From Paragordius varius (Eukaryota; Nematomorpha): 64,000 bases of DNA. A program made the translations under genes and the position numbers. Below the pieces are notes generated by a model, which was given only the letters and a program-made list of their open reading frames with translations, ran no database searches and was not told the DNA's origin. Positions 37,226 through 64,000 of the stretch are shown in pieces. The DNA lies in contig OZ176054.1 in the NCBI GenBank assembly GCA_964247055.1, positions 1,736,001 through 1,800,000 of the forward strand. Direction: 5' to 3'. Within the stretch, counting starts at the first letter, position 1, and each line of letters begins with the position of its first letter.

Positions 37226-38511
37226 TTTAAATTTAAATGAACACGATATTTTGGAAAAGTTTTGTAAGATAAAAATGGCGTCGAAGTAGATTGACATAGA
37301 ACTTTTTATCAAAACGAAATTTTATTTTGATATTTTAACCTACTTATATAATTTATTTTAGGATAGAAGAATAAATTTAAATTCGTACTGTTTCCTTGAG
37401 TAGTTTTTTTTTAAAATACTGACTTAATTTCAGTCTGGGGTATTTAGATACCCCAATTTGAATCGATGTAAAAATGTTGTGAAATGCAGTTTGATATGAA
37501 ACTTTTTTCAAACGAAATTTTATTTAGATATTTAGGCTCATATCTAGAAAAAAGTATAAAAGCATAAAGGGAACGTTTCTTTTAGCAGTTTTTAAATATA
37601 TCAACTTAAATATAGTCACAAATTTAGCCACCCCAATTGAAATCGAAATGATAATAAAATAAAAAATATTTTTGACATTAGTTCTCTAATATAAAAATAT
37701 GCTTTCTTTAGCTTATGCGCAGGAGACAAATATTAAAAAATATAAAATTGTTAATCCTAATTTTATAGCCGTCATTTTTTCTTATTGTTTAAATAGTATA
37801 TACAACAGAAAATCATGTATATTATGGTTAAAAATTAAAACTCTTTTAGAGAGTTATTATTTACCACGAAATCTTTTTAATTTACAATTATAAAATAGGT
37901 GTTTGGTGTTTTTGGATATATAAATTTTAGATTCTGGAACTCAAAAAGGAAAATTTTAGATAATAACAACCTTCAAAACAGTAGTTTTTGTTAATAGTTT
38001 TAGAGTAGGAAAGTACCCCAAAATGTCATCGAGAACAAACAACGAGAAGGTAATTAAGTGTTAAAAGGCTAATTTTAAATACGGTTCAAATATTGGCACA
38101 GATCTTTATACATTTATTAATAATATCTACGTTAAATATATATGTATTTAATTCTCGATATTTGAGAATTCAAATATTGTACGCTAATAGATTTTTTGAT
38201 ATGAGCATACGACACAAATGCGCTAATAATTTTTTAAATTCGATTCTTTAAAACCAAGATGATCAGGATATTTCCATCATGAATACTATATTTTTAGATA
38301 TCTAGATTTTGTGTAAACCATTGTTTTTATTTATATACATTAATAAAAATATAATAAGCCTATTAAATAATTTGATATTTTGTTGAAATAATTACATTTG
38401 AACATATTTATTATAATCAGATGTCTGCATTATTTATCATTAAATTACAACTGTTATTTTTGATAGAGGATCGGGCTTGTTTTTGGATTGGTTCAAGATG
38501 ATTATTTCCTT

Positions 38512-55101
<16,590 letters not shown>

Positions 55102-55332
55102 TATGGTTCAGGCGCAAATTATTCAGATATTTAATATTCTTCGCTTCTTTATTATCATATTTGATTAAATATTTCTGTACCCACTTTTTTGTCTTTGGTA
55201 CATGGCTTTACTGATTTACCTTTTTGATTATTATTATTATTATCTATGTTTTTTATGACTTAATAACTTTCTTATATTGTGCAACAAATAATTTGATATA
55301 GTCAATTGTATATATTATAAATAGAGGAAATC

Positions 55333-55338
55333 AATAAA
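55333..55338 (+). terminator. Candidate poly(A) signal of CNNM
   Basis: AATAAA 232 bp after the stop, followed by another AATAAA-like ATAAATAAATT run; first hexamer of this kind downstream of the gene. Confidence 0.5.
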
Positions 55339-55749
55339 TAAATTAATTTAAGAAACATTATACAGTATGAGTAAGTTTAGTATATGTTGCTAGTTTTTCG
55401 TTAATTATTGCCAGATAGCATAATCAGCAAAGGGGCAACATAATTGACTATGGTTATTTTTTTACTTTTTATTATTGGCCAATAATAATGCTCTTTGCTT
55501 ATCTTACAATTTTCAATGTATACATACTAATCATACTATTTATCAAAATTTTATATGTCTACACTCGCTCAAATTGATGTTTAGATTTTGATAATGTGAT
55601 AGATGGAGCTTCGGAATTACATTATCATCCGTAATTAAAACAACAGCTAGATTTTAGTTATTTAAAAAGTAACCACAAGAGTGGACTATCTTCTCTCAAA
55701 TCACTGGTAAGGCCCAAAACCGCAGCATGAGAATTCTGATACACTTTTT

Positions 55750-55754
<5 letters not shown>

Positions 55755-55794
<40 letters not shown>
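55755..55794. repeat. (TA)n microsatellite
   Basis: About 19-20 TA units in the intergenic region downstream of CNNM. Confidence 0.9.
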
Positions 55795-55796
<2 letters not shown>

Positions 55797-57948
55797 CATC
55801 GGGATGTTTACCCACCGATTTTGTGTGTAGTTTATATCAATGATATTTTTTGGAATGAAGCACATAGCTTTCACCAAAATTAATTTATTTGCTGTGACAT
55901 GGTGAAATTTGTATATTCTGTGGTCGATATCAGGAAATATTATATTTGCGCATATATTGTATAAAACATTTTTGGTGTAAATGCTTGCTGATTAAAAATA
56001 TCACAATATTCATTAGAAATTATATATAAAAAGCATAACAGTACTTTATAAATTTTTATATGTGGGCTGATAAATTCCTAAAAAAATTTCCTGAAAAAAT
56101 AGATATTGTATTTCCAGTTTCAAGATATTTTGATGGTGGAAGATATATTAACACTTTAATATTATTAAAAAACCCTTTTTTACATGTCAATGATTCTAAA
56201 GGTTTCTATATCCTTATATCTTTATATATAAGCTGTTAACAAATAATTATCTAAAATTTAAAGTCAAATACTTTTTAAATACAAATCTGAGATGATAGAA
56301 AGATTCAATCGAGGTATGTGGAAAAAATCTTCATAATAGTTTTAGCTATATTATACCGTTTCACCGTGCTTCAAAATACCATAAAACTCGCTTTATCAAA
56401 AGCTATAAAATAAGTTATTAATAAAATATCCGATTTTTGGAGAAAACTTCATTGATCTCAAAATTTAGCATTTGTCACGTAATATTGGCCTTTTTGCGTT
56501 TAGTTTAGGAAAATTATAGCACTGCGTAAATCAGGGGTGGGTGTTATAATAAAATATTCTGATGAAATATATATATGCTGATGGAAATTTGTAGGATTAT
56601 CGTGGTGCTGGTTTTGGCCCTTACAAGTGATTTAAGAAAGTTATTTACACTTTTGTGGTAAGTTCTTCTTTTCCACATTTTTGAAAAAAAAATTTGGTCA
56701 CAACTAAGGGCTTCATTCCAAAAAATATGACTAAATCATGACTCCATATAAAAGTCAAAACAATATTTTTAACAAAATTATATTTTTTAGACGTGGGCTC
56801 CCAAAATCCAAATTTTTTCGCCCCTATAATAGGGCTGGTTCTCTTAAAATAAACGAAAAAATGTCGAGATTGCGGTTATATCGTTAATGTGCTAAATTTT
56901 AATATCAACTAAAAATATTTTTTTAAAAATGCACAATTTTTTCAAAGATTAAAATTTTAGAAAAACTTTGTTGAAGCTTATTCATACTATGAAGCATGGT
57001 GGAAACTGTATAAAGCCCATATATATTATAAAAACACGTTTTCTTTAGAATTTGATTAAGCTGAACATTTTAGAATTTTAATTTAAAGGTTCGTTAGCTT
57101 TATAATTTTGGTGAACTTTTATAAAACCTAATTTATGTTTAACATTAATTTGAAAACGAACGAATATTTTAATCGAAATTCTAAGATGATAGAAATATGC
57201 GGCATAAAAATTTTCTAAAAAAGTTTTTAGTTTTTATACCGTTTCTATCATGTCTCAAAATAATATGAAGTAATCTTCAGCAAAGTTTTCTAAAAAAATT
57301 TTTGAAAATGGCATTTTTTATAAATATTTTCATTTTATATCAATATTTAGCTTATATTTAAAAGTTTTATCGCGTATCGGTATTTTTTCATTTATTTATG
57401 CTTCTAACCTAATAAAAATTATATAAATAAGCTAAAATATCTAAATAAAATTTAGCCATGGAAAAATTTGTATCAAACTACTTCGACAATTTTTATTTTA
57501 CAACATTTTTGCTAAATATCGTGTTTATTTGATTATAAGGTTAATTAAGTTTTCTATTTAATTAATATCACATTTAAATGAACAGAAAATAGGGTATATT
57601 CATTTTATACTTATGCACATGTGAGCTAAATTATTACCAATAGGTTTTACATCTGAATAAGTATTGAGTATTTTTAAGTAAATATTTTTTTATATTTTGG
57701 TTCATTAATGTTATTTAAATACAAACTTTTGCCATATGTCAATTTAATATTTTGAAATATTTAATTTTAAACTAGATTCTGGTATCTATCTACCCCAATT
57801 GTGAATCGAATGACTGAAATGACTGTGTTGTATTCAAGTGTTAAAAACTTGTGGTATATGTGCAAAAAAGTGTTTTATCACTAACATATGTTTTGACATA
57901 TGTGTAATTTTTATCGTTGGTTTTTATACAGCGGTTATTTTAAATTTG

Positions 57949-60900
57949 ATGGACAATAGTTTTAAATCTTTTAAGAAATCTAGTTGTTCAACCACTAAGA
58001 TAAAAGGGTTAAGACAAAAAGTCTCTAATTGCATGTGCAATGATATACAAATTGAAATTAAAGGACCTACAGATTTATGTAAAATTATACAAAATGTTTT
58101 GACTTTTTTATTCCCGCATGGTATCCAACTGAATATTACATCCACGATTCCGATACATAATGGATTAACTCAAATAAAAAACGAAGTATATACTACTCCT
58201 GTGCCTGAAAAATTTAATGAAATTCGGCCAATCTGCCCACTTAAATTATCAAATTATTTTAATTCGAATCTTAATTATCATGCATTATCTTATTTAAACA
58301 TTAAAACTGCAATAAAATCCGATCCAGGCAAATATTTAAGCCATGTATCTTCACTAACCTCTACAATATGTAATCCGTTTGAACCCAAGAGCCCTAATAT
58401 ATATTTAGAGGATACTATAAGTCCCAGTTTTGTGCATTCACTGCGGGCTAACCATAACGCAACAGAGAGTCCCATAAAATTTTCTCAACATAATAATGGT
58501 ATCATGAATAGTACTGAGGCCAATTTCATGGAAAATGTTGAACAACAAACTTCTTGTTGCGATGATAACACGCTCTTTACGATCGATGACCGTGCCCTCT
58601 TGTTTCCCGTCGACATTGAAAATTCACCATCATACTTTAAACAATTTTTTCATAATCATCAATCAAATAATCGGATAGTTTCTGCAGGTCACCATGATTC
58701 AGAACACGAGCGTTTAATTCAAACGACAATAGATCAATATTTTACCTCAAAGATTTATCTCCCTTCACCTTATCCTTCTAATCAAAGCAAAACTAGTAAT
58801 TCGTTGCCTAAAAAATCAAAAGGTTACCATATATTATTTTCCTTCTTTAAAAAATGCACATTAACTTATAGATATGAAAACCGAATTTTTCGAAAATACT
58901 CCATAATTTTTTCCCACGTTTGATTTTAGATTTGTTTTTGGTAAAAACACGTAACAAAGGTTGCCAAACCATCGTTTCTATCCCACCAGTCCAAGATATG
59001 ACTGGAGTGTTTGATACGCGTTTTCAAAACGGTTTCATGCATAACTGTAGTCTGTGTGCCGATCAGTTAGACCCATTAGCCTTATCACCTCCAGAATATC
59101 TGCAACGCTCTTTGTATAATAATAATACAACTTCTAAACGAAATAGATATTTACTATTTGGTGGACAACAATCTGCCTCATCTGAGAAAAGATTGCTTCA
59201 TTTATCTGCAAAAAAGATTGTGCCGACCTATGGGTAAACTATGAATTTTAGATAAGAAAAGTCTTTTTCATTATTTAAAGATCAATGTCATTAATATAAT
59301 GTGCTAATCTGAATTTTTTAATTAATTAAAATGCCAATCTTATGTGGTTTAATATGCATATATGGAAATAGCGTTTGCGTTTCATAGTAATGAAAGAAGC
59401 TTATAATAAATATTTATAGTAACGCTAATGCGGATAGCAGCGAAATCAGCCATGTTCAGGCATCTACCTCTCAGGCGTGTCAAACCCCTTCGTCGCCTAG
59501 CTCACTTTCATCGGCTCGGTTGTTGGAAATTATGCTTGAAGAACATCATATACCAGATTCATATTTTGCTTCCTTGCGGAAAAGAGATAAGGCATTACTC
59601 GGTCTGAACTTGATTATAATACTTAAATATATATATAAGCTATATAACGCTTTTAAAAATATATTTTGGCCCATAAAAATTTTCTTCATTATCCCAAAAA
59701 GATGTATCTTATTAACTACTAATTTTCAGTCTGACCTGTTATAAATATGGGAATGTTATCCATTATTAAAAAAAATTCATACATATAATATTATGTGATT
59801 TAAATTATTATAAAAATGGTGTAAAAATTAAATATTCTTTTTTAAACAAGGCGTTAACGTCATTCAATTTTGTTTAAAAACATATAATTCATATTTGTAG
59901 TTATGCTGATTGTTTGACCATAAAGGACTGCATTCATAGGTGGATAAATCGATTATGATTATTTAAACGAACGCATTAAACAAGCACACGAATAGATTTG
60001 TAAATACTGTTGACGAAAAACGTTCACATATCGTCTGCCTTATATATTAAATTAATCATTCATTCTGTTAATTTAAAAGGTTGTGACAATAACTAAACTG
60101 CCCTACAAAATGAATTTCAATGCACTATAGTTGGTCACTTGGCAACAAGTGTACGGAAAAAACAACAAAATGTTGATAATTAATACTTAAGATAGAAAAT
60201 ATTTAATATTTTGTTGTTTTTTCGTAAACTGCTGTGTTGCCAGTTGACCAACTATAATGTGAATAAGCCATCATTAAAATGCATACTGTATTTGATATTT
60301 TTCTTTCCTTCCATCCTCATAATCAATAGTTAAATTTTCACTAATTTATATCATTTTGGAAGGAGTTGAGTATATTATGCATAACGATTAGGTTCTTCAT
60401 CACCATTTCAATGTCCGCATTGTCACACTGTTTGTGACAATAATTCAAATTTTGCGTCTTCATCGCGCGTCAAAATGGTGGCCACGACCCCACGAAATAA
60501 AGTTTGTCAATTTTGTCGGCATTTGACGATACAAAGTCGTTCAAAACAGAGTGTGCGAAATAACAGTGATACACCGTTTTCTTTAACACCACTCTCCACA
60601 CAAAAAATAACATCTAGCCCCTTCCAACTACAGGAAGGAGAGGAAAAATCTATGATGAAATTATCTGGTCAAAAATTATTGTTGTTATCTACTTCACTTA
60701 GAAAAAAACAGCAACACCTGACAAATCTGGATTCATTAATACCAAGGACATCTGAATCAACCAATAATACAAATAATAATTTAAATAATAAAGCTCATAA
60801 TTTTTTGTTCCTTAACAACGAGGACGAATATTTCCCGAATTCTAGGGTAAGATTTGCTCGCCAAAGAACCATGTCGCCTCCACCAGAATTTAAACTTTCA

Positions 60901-63833
60901 GAACTTAAATCTCCCATTTTATCTCCGATTAAACGGGATGTGGAAGAAAATGAAGAATTTAAACCTATTATGAGTAAAATAAGTATTTGCGCAAATAGCA
61001 CTAATAATCATGTAAATATCAATAATAGTTTTGATTCGGGTTTATGTAATTCCCTACCATCATCTAACACGGGTGAAATTAGCGGCAATCATCCTTTTGA
61101 GGGTGTAAATTTGCTCATAAGAAATGGCATACGTGAAACATATAACAGTGATTATATGATTTCAAATGAAAAGGAAAAAGTTTTTAAGGATTTACGACAA
61201 TATCTAACGGAGGAAAAATCCATACCAGATTCTATGCGTCAAATGTTCTCAGCATCGGTCCATGAAGCTAATGATATACTACTAGCATCTCATAAGGTTC
61301 CAAGTCCAGCAGGTACTTTCACAAAAAATTGTCCATATATTTTTCAGCTGTAGAAAAAATATCTAATAATTAATTCTGGTGGTAAAATTTGTCCCATATT
61401 GTTTTTTTTTCATTAAAATGCATTTATTTTCAAAAAAGGATCAAATAAACACTGTTTGTTATATTTAAGTTGTTTAATTGTAGTGTTAATATAATGTTTT
61501 TGAAATAGTTAAAGAAGGATATAAATTACATGTTAATTGGATGAAAGATAATAAAAAGTTTTAAAGATCCAATTAACAATATACTTTTTTCGTATATTTT
61601 CATATTTTTTTCCATAAAAAATTCGTAAAATCATTACAATAAATATGCATATAGCGGAGGAAGAAGTTCAAGATTCAGCTTTATGTGATTCAAATTTAAC
61701 TGGTTCATTTCAACAAATTTTACCAGCCACTACAGCTGTTGTAGTATTTTCCCAACCTACGTCAAATTTTATCAGTTCACACAATATCATGATGCCGAAT
61801 GTTGTAAATTTAGTTGTTGAAACTCAAAACTTTATTCCAACATCCACAATGTTAAAGGGAGAGTGTCATAATAGTAATAAAAGCTTAGCCCCTATCCCTG
61901 AAAACATGAATGAACAACAGGATTGTGATGGCAATGATAGCAGCTTAAACACAAGTTATATTAGTGAAGCTGACTTGTCGCAACAAATGTCCTCACTTTC
62001 CGTTTCATGTGACGAGGATCAAAATATGATGTCCCACCCTTCTTACTATCCAGATAAAATGAACAATATGGAAAACGATGATAAGTATACATATATACAC
62101 ATTATATATAAACGGCGCATATATGTAGGTAACTATTTGATTTTAATACAATTTAGTTTGAAAAAAAAACTATAAAGCTAAAAACTGTTGGGTGCATAAC
62201 ACAACTATACATTTGCGGTTATATAATTATGCCAGAGAATATTTATAAATAAGATTTAGCCATAGTTTTTATGTGTATGCCTAATTTTGTAATTGGTTTA
62301 TATTATCCTAACATAGTATGGACATATTAACACTTCGATTCAAGTTGGGATATCTTAAGACCCTAGACCATTTAAATTTATGGTCCTATGCTAAGAAAAT
62401 TATAAATAAGCCAAAATAATTAAATAAAAAAATCACCATATCAAGCGGCTTCGGCGCCATTTTATTTCACATTATTTTTGCAGGATACAGTGCTTTTTTA
62501 TCGCTAAAATAAAGTTAATTTTTTATTAAAAATATATCTAACATTAATATAAACAGAAAAAATGGTTTATTTTGCATTATTTGATATCTCTAATACACAT
62601 ATGTCATGGTGGCTATATTTTTACCATTGGGTTTATCCCTAAACTAAGTATATCAAATTTTAATAAATCGTTTTTGTATTTCGGTGCATTAATGTTATAT
62701 AAGTGCAAACTTTTGCAATGGTTTCAAGTTTCATATTTTTTGAAATATTTGATTATAAACAGGCCTGGGGTCGTCAAAGATCCCAATTTTAATCGGAGGT
62801 CCAGAATGAATGTGTTGTATGCAAGTATTAATATACATGATTATATCACAAAATTTTTTGTAAGTTATTATATTATTTTCCGCCAAAAATTAATGTTTAA
62901 ATTTTGTAATATACCGATTTCATTTATTAATGAGGTTGGGATTGATACCTTTTCAATCACTCTTTTTTCTGAATACTTGACATTTTTATACGGTAATTCA
63001 TATTTTACATAATTTCCACAAAATGTGAGAGTTTTCGATTTTAAATATCGTTTTAGAAACACAGATTTTTCAATCACCAACAGCATGATGTCCGTTGTTA
63101 TGAGCCCACTTGCATCAAATTACGGTAAATAAACATTGTGTTTTAAATTTACATTTATAGGACATTGTAATTTCATATAAATTATTCATACTTTTACGAT
63201 ATAAACCTATTCATAGTAGTCTACAAAAGTTTTTTATTAATTACAGTTTTGTAATTTTTGGTTTCGGTAATATACAGTAAAAACTGAAATTTTACGGACA
63301 AAACGTAAAAATATATAGAAAAATAATTTATCTAAAAAACAACCAACCATACTTTTTAAATCTTGATTTTCTAAATATAACTTATTGTTTAAAATGGCAA
63401 AGTGTGAAATAGAGCTATATACTACGAACACATTCAATCCACATTTTACATAACTAAATAGCTATTTAGAAAAGTATGGTTTAAAAGAGCATGGTTGTCT
63501 TTTAGAAGAAGATAATTGTCTTATGTTTTGTCCGTATAATTTCAATTTTTACTGTACGCTTTTTTATTCTATATTTTCATTACCATGATTTTTCTAATGA
63601 TAATTTTCCATATAAATTATGATAAAGATCGCAACCATCAAATAATACGAGAGGAGCAACAACAACCGTTTCAATGCATTTCAAATTTTGCAAATAAAAT
63701 CAAACGCAGGCATTTCACTAATAATCCGCATTCCGATGATAAGTTTGAAACAATCTCTGGCCATTTGAATATCATTCCATGCACTACGCTAAATCCTAAA
63801 TTACCGTATAATAATTTATTGTTAAATATCTAA
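57949..63833 (+). CDS. Unrecognised 994-residue protein with paired-cysteine motifs
   Basis: I do not recognise this protein. Seven exons join in phase: 57949-58822 (acceptor TTTTTATACAG at 57931, so the exon may begin at 57932), 58930-59233, 59420-59601, 60392-61312, 61655-62084, 63057-63124, 63628-63833. The product is Ser/Asn-rich and probably largely disordered. Cysteine pairs occur as NCSLCADQLDPL, then FQCPHCHTVC and KVCQFCRHLTIQS some 30 residues apart; the latter two could form a small zinc site. Two segments resemble each other, LEEHHIPDSYF and LTEEKSIPDSM. SRVRFARQRTMSPPP holds an RVxF-type motif (possible PP1 docking) followed by Ser-Pro sites. No membrane segment is needed: the hydrophobic run upstream of 57949 is probably intron or 5' UTR. 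Start codon uncertain; coding exons further upstream cannot be excluded. Confidence 0.75.
60126..60256. mobile_element. Hairpin MITE in intron 3 of the unrecognised gene
   Basis: TATAGTTGGTCACTTGGCAA ... TTGCCAGTTGACCAACTATA, with AAAAACAACAAAATGTT mirrored inside. 131 bp with a short AT-rich loop. Confidence 0.8.
62329..62831. mobile_element. TTAACACTT-family inverted-repeat element in intron 5 of the unrecognised gene
   Basis: Left TTAACACTTCGATTCAAGTT GGGATATC; right GATCCCAATTTTAATCGG ... TGCAAGTATTAA. Core CTTCGGCGCCATTTTATTTC at 62450. A 146-codon open frame starting at 62572 overlaps it and runs on into the intron; it is not a gene. Confidence 0.65.
63273..63556. mobile_element. Mariner-like MITE in intron 6 of the unrecognised gene
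   Basis: Best-kept copy of this family: TACAGTAAAAACTGAAATTT followed by GGACAAAACGT; the right end mirrors it (TTTTGTCCGTATAATTTCAA, TTTTTACTGTA). 284 bp, TA-flanked, no coding. Confidence 0.82.
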
Positions 63834-64000
63834 TTCGATAATAATTAATTTATGGACATGTATTCATTTATATAAAAAAAAAATTCAATATAATTTATTT
63901 TATTTAAATTCCAATATGTGGCAATTTTCACAGTTTTTTGATTCTGTGGTTTTTATTATTGCGTCTACATAAAAATTTTGGTATTTTTATTAAATATGTG

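Larger units (their letters stand above)
29527..38511. other. Large gene-poor intergenic region rich in repeats
   Basis: Nine kilobases with no supportable gene; short open frames here fall in repeats or are random. Contents: (GT)n at 29951-29966; fragment resembling the GGGCCGCA repeat at 30150-30225; TACCAT element at 30455-30777; small palindrome ACACCCTA-GTC-TAGGGTGT at 31171-31189; TTAACACTT element at 33835-34358; 1.2-kb element at 34824-36064; tandem duplication at about 36590-37220; further decayed TTAACACTT-family pieces at 36066-38065. Confidence 0.5.
55102..57948. other. Intergenic region between CNNM and the unrecognised gene
   Basis: AATAAA at 55333-55338, 232 bp past the CNNM stop, is a likely poly(A) signal. 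(TA)n at 55755-55794. 55385-55560 resembles 52740-52920 in a CNNM intron (TTGCTAG...GCCAGATAGCAT), a diverged repeat pair. The right part is TTAACACTT-family repeat; its end AAGTGTTAA falls at 57835-57843. No coding exon was supported. Confidence 0.5.

Noticed and set aside
25111-38400. Search for transposase, reverse transcriptase or viral genes in the gene-poor regions
   Set aside because: No frame above about 80 codons with a recognisable motif was found on either strand; only non-coding elements are present.
57838-57948. Hydrophobic stretch as a membrane segment of the unrecognised protein
   Set aside because: It has no ATG start and reads across a polypyrimidine tract ending TACAG at 57931, so it is more likely intron or 5' UTR.
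62572-63012. 146-codon open frame on the plus strand
   Set aside because: It lies in intron 5 of the unrecognised gene and starts inside a TTAACACTT element; its translation has the Phe/Ile/Lys/Asn bias of random AT-rich DNA.

Overview
The window is nuclear DNA from an extremely AT-rich animal. The genes are animal genes split by GT-AG introns, every joined reading frame uses the standard code, and one encodes a TGF-beta family ligand, which is restricted to animals. I cannot fix the phylum. Three introns of only 26, 32 and 34 nt sit at the 5' ends of two genes while later introns reach about 1.5 kb. Small 5' introns followed by larger ones recall what has been described for schistosome flatworms, but that is a weak clue. 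Intergenic and intronic DNA is full of short non-coding inverted-repeat elements (MITE-like); I saw no intact transposase or reverse transcriptase.

Layout. (1) 68-1309 (+): the last two coding exons of a TGF-beta/BMP/nodal-like ligand whose start lies outside the window. (2) 2072-18324 (-): a 29-exon gene for the beta subunit of the AP-3 adaptor complex, convergent with gene 1. (3) 18421-25110 (+): an 11-exon USP39/Sad1 spliceosome protein, divergent from AP-3 beta with only 96 bp between the two start codons. (4) 28715-29526 (-): a three-exon, 153-residue secreted precursor that looks like a neuropeptide prohormone of unknown family. (5) 38512-55101 (+): a 20-exon CNNM metal-transport mediator with a tail of about 630 residues. 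(6) 57949-63833 (+): a 7-exon protein of 994 residues that I do not recognise, with paired-cysteine motifs and an RVRF motif. The genes belong to unrelated pathways (signalling, vesicle sorting, splicing, secretion, Mg2+ homeostasis); apart from the shared divergent promoter of genes 2 and 3, nothing suggests joint function.

Exon models were built by hand: protein similarity chose the frame, GT-AG sites the boundaries, and every junction was checked for phase. All junctions keep frame, so the models for genes 2, 3, 5 and 6 are strong even where the function is unknown.

The long gaps (25.1-28.7 kb, 29.5-38.4 kb, 55.1-57.9 kb) and most large introns hold inverted-repeat elements. At least four families occur: three distinct families whose ends all read TACCAT...ATGGTA next to TA, a mariner-like TACAGTRAAA family, a TTAACACTT family, and hAT-like elements, one with a perfect 8-bp target duplication.
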